From: Helicobacteraceae bacterium
Lineage (GTDB): Bacteria; Campylobacterota; Campylobacteria; Campylobacterales; Sulfurimonadaceae
Assembly (NCBI GenBank): GCA_015488855.1
Contig: WFMY01000066.1
Location: 1-18,567, forward strand
Length of the DNA stretch: 18,567 bases
Direction: 5' to 3'
A program made the position numbers and the translations under genes. The notes beneath the pieces were generated by a model, which did not search any database, was not told where the DNA came from, and was given only the letters and a program-made list of their open reading frames with translations. Positions 1 through 7,688 of the stretch are shown piece by piece (position 1 is the stretch's first letter; every line of letters begins with the position of its first letter).

Positions 1-2
1 AT

Positions 3-632
3 CTAACTTTTGAAGAGTACGATAATCTCCATTCTGATATACAGACTTATCTACCCTATGAAAAAATTATTTTTAGTAATTCATCCCAAGAAGAGATACT
101 CTCAAAACTCAATGATTGTACACCTATAGATAATTCAATGACCCAAACAAACGAGATATTAGAAAAGATTTTTTCTCAGCACCTAATCTCCAATCAACAA
201 ATAAAAAACATAAAGTTTATAAATTCACACCCGATTGCAACAGCTATGCAACTCATTTCAACTCACTCTGAAAATAATCTTAACGAGACTATAGTATGCA
301 TCTCAAATAGTTTAAACAAAATAAACCTAGAAGAAGATTTAAAATTTTTCATCAAAGAGAATGCCCATGTTGTCTTGAGTGATTATGAGGTTCTCTCCAC
401 AAAAAAAGCTGACATCACGATCCTGCTCGATATAGATGAAGTTGATGAACAGCAACTCCAAGGTGCTCTTAATATAGGAAAAAATCTTATTTATATTATT
501 TATGAGTCAAAGTGTGATAAAATTACAAACTTAAAAAAATACTTCAAGGAAAAAAATGAAAAAAATAATATTAATTATGGCTCTAACATTAAGCTTGTTT
601 GCTCAGATGAAACACCAAGATGTGGTCTTTGA
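3..632 (+). CDS. 3' end of an unrecognised protein gene (5' truncated by window edge)
   Basis: The frame is open from the first complete codon at base 3, so the ATG at 138 is probably an internal methionine and the gene starts before the window. I do not recognise the family. The visible 209 residues are soluble-looking, rich in Asn, Ile, Lys and Glu, with no membrane segment, signal peptide or cysteine cluster; the alternation of hydrophobic strands and helices would suit an alpha/beta fold. Its last 77 bases overlap the next gene, which is unusually long. Inside that overlap lies a run of seven A (550-556). One extra A would end the protein at a TGA at 557-559, overlapping the next ATG as ATGA. 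So the last 25 residues may be an accident of a frameshift or sequencing error. Function unknown. Confidence 0.6.
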   Translation, partial: LTFEEYDNLHSDIQTYLPYEKIIFSNSSQEEILSKLNDCTPIDNSMTQTNEILEKIFSQHLISNQQIKNIKFINSHPIATAMQLISTHSENNLNETIVCISNSLNKINLEEDLKFFIKENAHVVLSDYEVLSTKKADITILLDIDEVDEQQLQGALNIGKNLIYIIYESKCDKITNLKKYFKEKNEKNNINYGSNIKLVCSDETPRCGL

Positions 633-1098
633 AACAACACAAGGTAAAATTGAGTTTGAACTTTATCCCGATGTTGCTCCACTTGCTGTTGAAAATTTTA
701 TAACACATGTTAAAGAGGGCTACTATAACCATATTGCCTTTCATAGAATCATTCATAACTTTATGATTCAAGGTGGAGACCCTACAGAAACTGGCAGGGG
801 TGGAGAGAGTATCTGGAAAAAAGATTTTAAAGATGAATTTAAAGACAAAACTTTTGATAAAGCGGGTGTCTTAGCTATGGCAAATCGTGGTCCTTCTACA
901 AATGGTAGTCAGTTTTTTATCACAACAGCACCAACTCCATGGCTCAATGGCAAACACACAATTTTTGGGCGTATTACACCAGCATCACTCGGTACACTTA
1001 AAAAGCTTAACGATGTTGCAACATTAGGTCGTTCAGGGGCTGATAGACCTTTAGTGCGTCAAGAAATCATCAAAGCTTATCTCGTAGAAAAAAAATAG
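556..1098 (+). CDS. Secreted cyclophilin-type peptidyl-prolyl cis-trans isomerase
   Basis: A 180-residue cyclophilin, which catalyses cis-trans isomerisation of prolyl bonds in folding proteins. The core is intact: 'FHRIIHNFMIQGGDP' (catalytic Arg64, with Phe69 and Gln72), 'NGSQFFIT' (Phe120) and 'PWLNGKHTIFG' (Trp129, His134). The chosen start gives an N-terminal basic-hydrophobic leader (residues 1-17, MKKIILIMALTLSLFAQ), so the product is probably exported to the periplasm. This ATG has an AAGGA-type ribosome site just upstream, whereas Met18 has none. The start overlaps the preceding gene by 77 bases. The stop TAG directly abuts the ATG of the phosphate transporter, which suggests translational coupling. 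A cytoplasmic form starting at Met18 is possible but less likely. Confidence 0.93.
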   Translation: MKKIILIMALTLSLFAQMKHQDVVFETTQGKIEFELYPDVAPLAVENFITHVKEGYYNHIAFHRIIHNFMIQGGDPTETGRGGESIWKKDFKDEFKDKTFDKAGVLAMANRGPSTNGSQFFITTAPTPWLNGKHTIFGRITPASLGTLKKLNDVATLGRSGADRPLVRQEIIKAYLVEKK

Positions 1099-2745
1099 AT
1101 GGAAATTTCAACTATAGAAAAACTAGAACGCGAAGCATTAAAAAAAAGTGGTACTGATTTTATCCGCTTAGGTTTTGCTCTTTTTTTTATGATTGGAGTT
1201 TTAACATTTAGTTTCCTAGACAATGGTGGTGTATCAAATAATATGTTTTTAGCTATTGCGGCACTTATCGGTGCCTATATGGCTATGAATATAGGAGCAA
1301 ATGATGTAGCTAACAATGTAGGTCCTGCGGTTGGATCTCGTGCTATGACTATGGCTATGGCTATTGTTATCGCAGCAATTTTTGAAGCAGGTGGTGCGCT
1401 CATCGCTGGTGGTGAGGTTGTCAAGACCATTAAAAAAGGCATCATCGACATCTCTGCATTTGGTGGAAATCCCGATCCATTTATTTGGGCTATGATGGCT
1501 GCTCTTTTAGCTGCTGCATTATGGCTTAATTTCGCAACCGCAATGCGAGCGCCTGTATCTACAACACACTCGATTGTTGGCGGGGTAATGGGAGCTGGAA
1601 TTGCAGCTGCTGGATTTAGTATTGTCTCTTGGTCAACTATGGCAAAGATTGCCGCTTCATGGATTATTTCACCTGTTTTAGGAGGAGTAATTGCAGCACT
1701 CTTTCTTTATTCTATCAAAAAGTCTATCGTCTTTAAAGAAGATAAAATCCAAGCAGCCAAAACTTATGTGCCCATTTTTGTTGCCATTATGTCATGGGCT
1801 TTTGTAACATATCTTACGCTAAAAGGTCTTAAAAAGATTTGGCCACAAGTAGTTGAAATACTGAATTTTATCCCATTAGTAACACTAGAGATGACTAAAA
1901 AACCTAGCTTTACTACTGCACTTCTCCTTGGTGGTTTTATTGCTATTATTGTATACCTATTTGTAAAAACTAATTTGGCTAAGAGCATCACTATGCTTGA
2001 AAACAATAAAGCTTCAGTCAATACCCTCTTTACTATTCCACTCATCTTTTCTGCGGCACTTTTAAGTTTTGCTCACGGTGCTAATGATGTAGCAAATGCT
2101 ATAGGTCCCTTAGCTGCTATTAACGATGCAGTAGTCAATGGGGGCATCTCTTCTAAAGCATCTATCCCCTTATGGGTTATGGGTGTTGGTGCACTTGGTA
2201 TCGCTTTAGGGCTAGCACTCTATGGACCTAAACTTATACGAACTGTTGGTTCAGAGATAACAGATTTAGACCAGATAAGAGCTTTTTCCATAGCTATGGC
2301 AGCTTCTATCACAGTTATCATCGCTTCTCAACTTGGACTTCCTGTAAGTTCAACTCATATTGCTATTGGTGGCATATTTGGTGTTGGTTTTTTAAGAGAG
2401 TGGCTCCATCTACGAGATGATGGCAACTCTATAGAAGAAGATGAAGAGATTATCAAAGGTGAGAAACAAACAAGAAGTGCTTACAAGTTGGAATTGATTA
2501 CTTTAGAGGGCAAAGATGAAAAATCACCTCAAGACTTTCAACGCATAGCTGCACTTTATAAAATGATAAAAGATGAACAGAAGATTATCAAAACAACTAA
2601 AAAACATATCCGAAAAGTTAAAAAAGTTGAATATGTCAAAAGAGATGCTATCAAAAAGATTATAGCAGCTTGGATCATCACAGTACCTGCTGCTGCAGTG
2701 ATAGCTGCTGTTTTATTTTTTATGATAAAAGGGATAATGGTATAG
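1099..2745 (+). CDS. pit: PiT-family inorganic phosphate transporter
   Basis: A 548-residue integral inner-membrane protein of the PiT (phosphate permease) family, which takes up phosphate, usually as a metal-phosphate complex, using the proton or sodium gradient. Both copies of the family signature are present: 'GANDVANNVGPAVGS' (residues 66-80) and 'HGANDVANAIGPL' (326-338). The paired 'PVSTTHSIVGG' and 'LPVSSTHIAIGG' segments of the inverted two-fold repeat are also there. It is longer than a minimal PiT: residues about 435-520 form a charged, probably cytoplasmic segment rich in Lys and Glu, followed by a last membrane helix (about 523-545). The ATG directly follows the TAG of the isomerase gene and has no clear ribosome site of its own, so coupling is likely. 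Sulfate transport occurs in related members and is not excluded. Confidence 0.93.
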   Translation: MEISTIEKLEREALKKSGTDFIRLGFALFFMIGVLTFSFLDNGGVSNNMFLAIAALIGAYMAMNIGANDVANNVGPAVGSRAMTMAMAIVIAAIFEAGGALIAGGEVVKTIKKGIIDISAFGGNPDPFIWAMMAALLAAALWLNFATAMRAPVSTTHSIVGGVMGAGIAAAGFSIVSWSTMAKIAASWIISPVLGGVIAALFLYSIKKSIVFKEDKIQAAKTYVPIFVAIMSWAFVTYLTLKGLKKIWPQVVEILNFIPLVTLEMTKKPSFTTALLLGGFIAIIVYLFVKTNLAKSITMLENNKASVNTLFTIPLIFSAALLSFAHGANDVANAIGPLAAINDAVVNGGISSKASIPLWVMGVGALGIALGLALYGPKLIRTVGSEITDLDQIRAFSIAMAASITVIIASQLGLPVSSTHIAIGGIFGVGFLREWLHLRDDGNSIEEDEEIIKGEKQTRSAYKLELITLEGKDEKSPQDFQRIAALYKMIKDEQKIIKTTKKHIRKVKKVEYVKRDAIKKIIAAWIITVPAAAVIAAVLFFMIKGIMV

Positions 2746-2777
2746 GTTTATTAAAGATTATTTATGAATAGGTACTT

Positions 2778-3272
2778 ATGAAACTAAAACTGATAAAATA
2801 TTTTAAAGAGCTAGTTCTCCTTATACTGATGATAACTATCTTTGCCAATATCGTAAGTCTATACAAGTCTCAAGATTTGAACAAAACCCCATTAAAACAG
2901 ATAAACCTTACACTTATAAATGGTACGCACTATACATTTCCTCGCAAGAAACCTTTACTAATCCACTTTTGGGCTACTTGGTGTCCTATATGTAAACTAG
3001 AGGCCCCAAATATCCAAACTATAGCAAATCATTACGATGTGCTTAGTATCGCAGTAAAATCAGGTTCAGACATCTTTTTGGAACAATATATGAAAACCCA
3101 TCAACTCTCATATAAAATCTACAATGATGAGGACGGCTCTTTGGCAAGGGAATATAAGGTACCCGCCTACCCTACTACTTTTATCTATAATACAAAGGGT
3201 GAGTTAGTTTTTTCTGAGGTTGGTTATACCAGTCTATGGGGATTATGGCTAAGAATGTGGTGGGCTTCCTAG
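2778..3272 (+). CDS. Membrane-anchored thioredoxin-like protein (TlpA/ScsD-like disulfide oxidoreductase)
   Basis: A 164-residue protein with one N-terminal hydrophobic anchor (about residues 11-28) and a periplasmic thioredoxin fold. The active site is 'FWATWCPICKLEAP' with Cys69 and Cys72, and the cis-proline loop is 'VPAYPTTF' (Pro132). The family reduces or exchanges disulfides outside the cytoplasm, for example in cytochrome c maturation or protection of periplasmic thiols; the 'WATWCPxCxxEAP' style resembles ScsD. A 32-base gap separates it from the phosphate transporter, the largest gap in this gene string, with only a weak AGG ribosome site. The stop TAG overlaps by one base a GTG that is the likely start of the BatA gene. 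Placement at the head of a Bat cluster suggests a shared periplasmic role, but the partner is not known. Confidence 0.88.
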   Translation: MKLKLIKYFKELVLLILMITIFANIVSLYKSQDLNKTPLKQINLTLINGTHYTFPRKKPLLIHFWATWCPICKLEAPNIQTIANHYDVLSIAVKSGSDIFLEQYMKTHQLSYKIYNDEDGSLAREYKVPAYPTTFIYNTKGELVFSEVGYTSLWGLWLRMWWAS

Positions 3273-4171
3273 TGCATTTTGAATTTGAATACCCCCTTGT
3301 ATTTCTACTCTTAGCTCTCATTATATGCATCTACAAATGCCCTCTAAGTATAAAAAAAATAATTTTTCCTCATATCTATCTTTTTTCAAAACAAACCAAT
3401 TGGATTAATAAAGAAAAACTATTTTATTCGCTTATTTTAACACTACTCATCACAGCTTTAGCTTCACCTATCAGCTATGATTCTAAAGAGTCTCAACAAA
3501 GAAAAGGTCGAGACTTAGTTTTTGCACTTGATACAAGTGGTTCTATGAATGAAAGTGGATTTAGTCATGAGACATACAAAAAAAGTAAATTTAGCATCTT
3601 GCGAAATCTCCTTATAAAATTTGTCACAAGTAGATATGATGACAATGTTGGCGTAGTAGTCTTTGGCTCCTACGCTTTTAGTCCAGTGCCTATTACTTAC
3701 GATATGCATTCATTAGTCTATATGTTAGATTTTTTAGAAGTCGGTATGGCTGGAAATTCTACTGCTATAGGCGATGGATTGCAACAATCTTTAGATCTAC
3801 TTACAAAGTCAAAGGCAAAAAATAAAATAATAATACTCATAACAGATGGTTACCAAAATAGTGGCTCAACCAAAATCAAAGATGCTGTAAATGAGTCCAT
3901 AAGACTTGGTATAAAAATATATACAATTGGACTTGGAAATGAAAAGGAGTATGATAAAAAACTTTTGCAAAAAATCGCAAAAGATACAGGAGGAGTCTCT
4001 TTTAGTGCTCAGAACAAAGATGCACTAGAAGATGTTTATAAAAAGCTCGATGCTCTCGAACCAAGTTTTATTCGTTCACAACATTATCTTAACAAACAGA
4101 TGCTCTTTACCTATCCATTGGCTTTTGCGATTTTATTGCTTTTGTATCTGCTTTCTAAAAGGAGAGTTTAA
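3272..4171 (+). CDS. batA: BatA-like VWA-domain membrane protein
   Basis: About 299 residues. The layout is an N-terminal pair of membrane segments ('YPLVFLLLALIICIY' and 'FYSLILTLLITALASP'), a von Willebrand A domain and a C-terminal membrane helix. The metal-ion (MIDAS) site is complete: 'DTSGS' (Asp87, Ser89, Ser91), Thr164 in 'GNSTAIGDGL' and Asp192 in 'LITDGYQ'. BatA proteins belong to aerotolerance-type clusters of envelope-associated VWA proteins; their exact biochemical role is unsettled. I chose GTG at 3272, in a TAGTG overlap with the preceding stop, because it puts the first membrane helix right after a short 'HFEFEYP' leader as in relatives. An in-frame ATG at 3236 would add 12 residues and a longer overlap. 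A strong AAGGAG near the 3' end serves the next gene. Confidence 0.88.
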   Translation: MHFEFEYPLVFLLLALIICIYKCPLSIKKIIFPHIYLFSKQTNWINKEKLFYSLILTLLITALASPISYDSKESQQRKGRDLVFALDTSGSMNESGFSHETYKKSKFSILRNLLIKFVTSRYDDNVGVVVFGSYAFSPVPITYDMHSLVYMLDFLEVGMAGNSTAIGDGLQQSLDLLTKSKAKNKIIILITDGYQNSGSTKIKDAVNESIRLGIKIYTIGLGNEKEYDKKLLQKIAKDTGGVSFSAQNKDALEDVYKKLDALEPSFIRSQHYLNKQMLFTYPLAFAILLLLYLLSKRRV

Positions 4172-5728
4172 ATGACTTTTCTTAACGCCTGGATACTCTT
4201 TGGGTTGATACCTATATACCTTATCTATAACAAGCAGCCATCCACTCAAAAGCATAAACAAACAAAACTTTTGTATATTAGTCTCTCTCTAATGTTTTTA
4301 GCTATCGCTAGACCAGCTTATCAAAACAGTTATGTAAAACAAAATTTTGATTCCCGTGACTATATCATTGCCATTGATGCTTCTTATTCAATGCAGGCTA
4401 ATGATCTAAAACCGAGTAGATATATTCTCTCTAAAGAAGCGATAAAAAGGCTTATTCACCAGCACCCAAAAGATAGATTTACACTCTTTGCTTTTACATC
4501 ATCTACGCTTTTAATATCGCCACCTACTACAGACACAGATATAAGTCTTTTAGCCCTTGATGCACTCAATCCTAAGTATATATTAACAAAGAGTACAAAC
4601 ATAAAAAATCTTTTTGAGCGTATTGCTACACTCTCACGAAAAGAAAAAAATCTAATTATCTTTAGTGATGGGGGCGATGAACATGACATTCATACTCTTG
4701 CTAAAATTGTAAAAAGAAACAATATCAGTCTCTATATTGTAGCAACTGCTACTCAAAAAGGTGCAGCACTCAAAAAAGATGGAGGATACATCAAAGATAC
4801 ACATGAATCCATAGTCATATCCAAGATTAACCCAATGCTAATAGATTTAGCCAATGCAACAGATGGAAAATACTATGAACTCACTTCCCTAAAGAGCATA
4901 GACCAACTTTCAAACGATATAGCATCTAAAAAAATAAAAAAAGAGCAAATACGCGTTAGAACTTATAGAGAACTTTTTTATATACCTCTTAGTATTGCTT
5001 TATTACTCTATTTTCTATCTATTACAAAGATAGCACAAAGATTTCTTTATCTCATACCTTTATTTCTCTTGATGCCAAATAAGTCTCAAGCATCTCTTTT
5101 TGACTTTTACTATCTTAAAGAAGCACACAAACAGTATGAACAAAAGCATTATAAAAAAGCAGCTTATCTCTTTGAAAAGGTTAAACCCTCTCCCAAAAGT
5201 TACTATGATATAGCTTCGGCTTACTATAAAGCTGGTTACTACAGAGATGCTGTAAAATTTTATACTCAAATTCGTACACAAGACCCCCAACTAAAACAAA
5301 AAATTTTATACAACTTAGGTAACTGTGCTGCTCAACTAAAACACTATGATGAAGCTAAACAATACTATGTCAATACCCTAGCCTTTGGTTATGATGCTGA
5401 TGCCCTATATAATCTCTCTCTTATCAGAAAATTAAAACTTAAAAATGCTCAAGATATTTCAAAAATAATGCCGACTAACAATAAAATTACAAAACAAAAA
5501 AGTAGTGTCAAAAAAGAAAATAAACAAAATAAGACAAATAGTAAGTCTAAAAAAAGTTCCAATAGAACAAGCAATAAGCATTCTAATAATAGTGGTTCTA
5601 GTAAAAGTTCTCAACAAACTCTTACTAAAATCAAACAAAACAATACAAAGAAATCTCATTATAAATTTACCTATAAAGCATATGAGAAAATCAATAAAGG
5701 ATATACAAATGAAAAAGAGCCTTGGTAA
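4172..5728 (+). CDS. batB: BatB-BatC fusion: VWA domain plus TPR membrane protein
   Basis: 518 residues. Two N-terminal hydrophobic segments precede a VWA domain (about 60-255) with MIDAS residues Asp69, Ser71 and Ser73 ('DASYS'), Thr142 and Asp166 ('FSDGGDE'). Hydrophobic segments follow at about 268-303, then TPR-type helices (about 313-425: 'YYDIASAYYKAGYYRDAV', 'ILYNLGNCAAQLKHYDEA'), and a low-complexity tail rich in Lys, Ser and Asn (about 430-495). In many genomes BatB (VWA) and BatC (TPR) are separate genes; here they are one reading frame. The ATG follows the BatA stop directly and has a strong AAGGAG site eight bases upstream. The 3' end overlaps the BatD start by 20 bases. The TPR part probably faces the periplasm and binds a partner, which is inference. 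Confidence 0.87.
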   Translation: MTFLNAWILFGLIPIYLIYNKQPSTQKHKQTKLLYISLSLMFLAIARPAYQNSYVKQNFDSRDYIIAIDASYSMQANDLKPSRYILSKEAIKRLIHQHPKDRFTLFAFTSSTLLISPPTTDTDISLLALDALNPKYILTKSTNIKNLFERIATLSRKEKNLIIFSDGGDEHDIHTLAKIVKRNNISLYIVATATQKGAALKKDGGYIKDTHESIVISKINPMLIDLANATDGKYYELTSLKSIDQLSNDIASKKIKKEQIRVRTYRELFYIPLSIALLLYFLSITKIAQRFLYLIPLFLLMPNKSQASLFDFYYLKEAHKQYEQKHYKKAAYLFEKVKPSPKSYYDIASAYYKAGYYRDAVKFYTQIRTQDPQLKQKILYNLGNCAAQLKHYDEAKQYYVNTLAFGYDADALYNLSLIRKLKLKNAQDISKIMPTNNKITKQKSSVKKENKQNKTNSKSKKSSNRTSNKHSNNSGSSKSSQQTLTKIKQNNTKKSHYKFTYKAYEKINKGYTNEKEPW

Positions 5729-6851
5729 TATACTTTTGCTATTTTTATTATTGACAACAAACGCTAATGCAAAAAATCTTGCCTCTTATTCCATAACATC
5801 AGATAAAACTGAAGTCCATGAGAAAGAAGCGTTTACAATAACCTTCCATGCGAAACAAAATAATCACACAGATAATATGATGTTTTTAGTAGCACCAAAA
5901 AAGAGTGATGACTATAAAATAATACTTCTCAATAAAAAGATTAATGATAAAAAATATCATGATACAAAAACATCTTATACTTACCTAGTATTTCCTTTAA
6001 AAGCAAAAAAAATATCTATCAATTTTAACTTTACTATACGCACAGCAAGTAACAAAGCTATCGCCCATAGTTATGTAGATGATCATGATGATAGTATTGC
6101 TATACAAACATACAATACAAAAGTAAAGATTAAGCCCTTTAATATCATGGTAAAAAAACTTCAACAAGAGGTTGATTTAGTTGGTGATTTTACCCTCAAA
6201 GAGCATATACAAAAAACAAAAATAAATCAATATGAATCTATCAATATTTCCTATACACTTGAGGGAGTTGGGTATGAAGATGCAGATTTAAAACCTATCA
6301 AAAGCATCAAAAATGTAACTATTTTTTCTGAGATCAATGATATCTATTCTAAATATATACAACAAGGGAATGCACTCAAACGGGAATATATTTATGCCCT
6401 AAGTGCAAAAGAAAATTTTACAATACCCAAAGTGACATTCCAAGCTTACTCTCCAAAAACAGGTAAATACTATACTTTAACTACACAAAAACATACTATA
6501 CAAGTTACAAAGATTGATACTGCATTACTTTTAGACAAAGAGGAATATCCTCAAACAAAACCATTCATAAGTGTAGAAGCTCTTAAAGAGTTTTTGATTT
6601 ACATTATCATTTTTATGAGTGGCTTCATCAGTGCAAAATATCAATCATTTTCTTTTAAAAGAAAAAAACACTCTAAAGATTTTTTAGATATAAAAGATGC
6701 TAAAACAGCTAAAAAACTATTGTTTATCCTTGTAAGCAAACATAAAAATAATTTTTCTAAAGAAGCAGAGATACTAGAAGATATAGTATATAATAAAGCT
6801 TCACATAATTTTGAAAAAATCAAAACTAAAATATTAAAGGAATTATCATGA
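5709..6851 (+). CDS. batD: BatD-like membrane-anchored periplasmic protein
   Basis: About 380 residues. A clear signal peptide (residues 1-21, ending 'TTNANA') is followed by a large beta-rich extracytoplasmic region, one C-terminal membrane helix (about 296-312, 'FLIYIIIFMSGFISA') and a short basic cytoplasmic tail. This layout and the position after BatA and BatB/C fit BatD (aerotolerance/oxygen-tolerance family). The frame is open further upstream to an ATG at 5505, but that extension lies inside the Lys/Ser-rich tail of the previous gene and would bury the signal peptide. The ATG at 5709 has AAAGGA seven bases before it, so I use it. The stop overlaps the next ATG as ATGA. Sequence conservation in BatD is low, so the call rests on layout and context. 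Confidence 0.78.
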   Translation: MKKSLGNILLLFLLLTTNANAKNLASYSITSDKTEVHEKEAFTITFHAKQNNHTDNMMFLVAPKKSDDYKIILLNKKINDKKYHDTKTSYTYLVFPLKAKKISINFNFTIRTASNKAIAHSYVDDHDDSIAIQTYNTKVKIKPFNIMVKKLQQEVDLVGDFTLKEHIQKTKINQYESINISYTLEGVGYEDADLKPIKSIKNVTIFSEINDIYSKYIQQGNALKREYIYALSAKENFTIPKVTFQAYSPKTGKYYTLTTQKHTIQVTKIDTALLLDKEEYPQTKPFISVEALKEFLIYIIIFMSGFISAKYQSFSFKRKKHSKDFLDIKDAKTAKKLLFILVSKHKNNFSKEAEILEDIVYNKASHNFEKIKTKILKELS

Positions 6852-7216
6852 TACCCAAAGCATTATCACTATTTTTATTGTTTGAGTATACCGTTTATGC
6901 CACTAGTGTAGATGCTTATGCACTTGGAAAAAATCTTTATTTTGAACATGGGTGTAGTAATTGTCATGGTACAAATGCTGAAGGGAGTAGTTACTATCCA
7001 CGATTAGCCCATCAAAAACAAGATTATTTAATACAAAAATTAAACGCTTTTAAAAAAGGGATAGCTATGACGCAAAAGCAAGAAATTATGTTTACATTTG
7101 TAAAACCATTAGATCAAAAAGACTTTAAAAATCTATCTATATATCTCTCAAAATTAAAAAAGGATACATCAAAAAAATATGATATAGAAGAGGATCTTCT
7201 CGGAGTAGATTTTTAA
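6848..7216 (+). CDS. Small periplasmic c-type cytochrome (class I, c553-like)
   Basis: 122 residues with an N-terminal hydrophobic leader (about 1-22) and a single haem-binding motif, Cys36-Ser-Asn-Cys39-His40. The pattern 'YPRLAHQKQDYLIQKLNAFKKG' followed by 'MFTFVKPLDQKDFKNLSIYLSKL' is typical of class I monohaem c553-type cytochromes; Met81 is the best candidate for the second axial ligand. The family shuttles electrons between periplasmic or membrane redox enzymes. It overlaps BatD by four bases (ATGA) and has its own AAAGGA site, so it is the last gene of the plus-strand operon. Its stop overlaps the stop of the convergent gene in the sequence TTAA. Its redox partner cannot be read from this window; the thioredoxin-like gene four genes upstream may act in cytochrome biogenesis. 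Confidence 0.9.
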   Translation: MIPKALSLFLLFEYTVYATSVDAYALGKNLYFEHGCSNCHGTNAEGSSYYPRLAHQKQDYLIQKLNAFKKGIAMTQKQEIMFTFVKPLDQKDFKNLSIYLSKLKKDTSKKYDIEEDLLGVDF

Positions 7217-7677
7217 TCCTCTGTAAAAAATTCTTGATAAACTTTTTCAAAATATTTTTTAGAATTTTCAGCTTTATTGATTTTAGTATCAAAAATTTCT
7301 TTTGTAGATGGATATTTTTCACTATATTCTCTATATATATCACATTTCATATCTATATTTTTTGAAAACTCTCCAATAACTAAACGGAAATCGTCAGGTG
7401 TAGCAACCCACTGCATAAAGTTTTTAAACATGCGTTCTCTTACATCTATAGCAAAAGACTCGTCAAGTTCGGATGCCATTCTTTTTAAGTCCCATCTTGA
7501 AAAGTAGATACCACTTTTTGCAGGTGGCATTATCTCAGCATATATAGCTCTTAAATAGTCTGGATAATCTTCTGATGCCTCTGTTATGCAACTATCATCT
7601 ACACAAGCTTGATCCATTGCTCGTTTTTGCATCTGTTCAAATTCGCCTCTTAACTCATTCAAATCTTTCATATCCAT
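7213..7677 (-). CDS. Unrecognised small protein, last gene of the molybdoenzyme operon
   Basis: 154 residues, mostly helical and acidic, with no signal peptide or membrane segment, so probably cytoplasmic. I do not recognise the family. Visible features are an N-terminal heptad-like helix (about 5-22), three cysteines ('ACVDDSC' near residues 25-30, and one near 111), and an aromatic stretch 'MFKNFMQWVATPDDFRLVIGEF'. It has a good GAGGAG ribosome site six bases before the ATG and starts 11 bases after the AroE-like gene, so it is clearly part of the operon. Given its position among a TorD-type chaperone and ferredoxin, a role in assembly, cofactor insertion or electron supply of the molybdoenzyme is plausible but not shown. 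Its stop overlaps the convergent cytochrome stop by four bases. Confidence 0.8.
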   Translation of the reverse strand: MDMKDLNELRGEFEQMQKRAMDQACVDDSCITEASEDYPDYLRAIYAEIMPPAKSGIYFSRWDLKRMASELDESFAIDVRERMFKNFMQWVATPDDFRLVIGEFSKNIDMKCDIYREYSEKYPSTKEIFDTKINKAENSKKYFEKVYQEFFTED

Positions 7678-7688
7678 ATCGTACTCCT

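Noticed and set aside
5505..5708. Upstream extension of the BatD frame to an ATG at 5505.
   Set aside because: It lies wholly inside the Lys/Ser-rich tail of the BatB/C gene, has no ribosome site, and would bury a clear signal peptide. The start at 5709 has AAAGGA at normal spacing.
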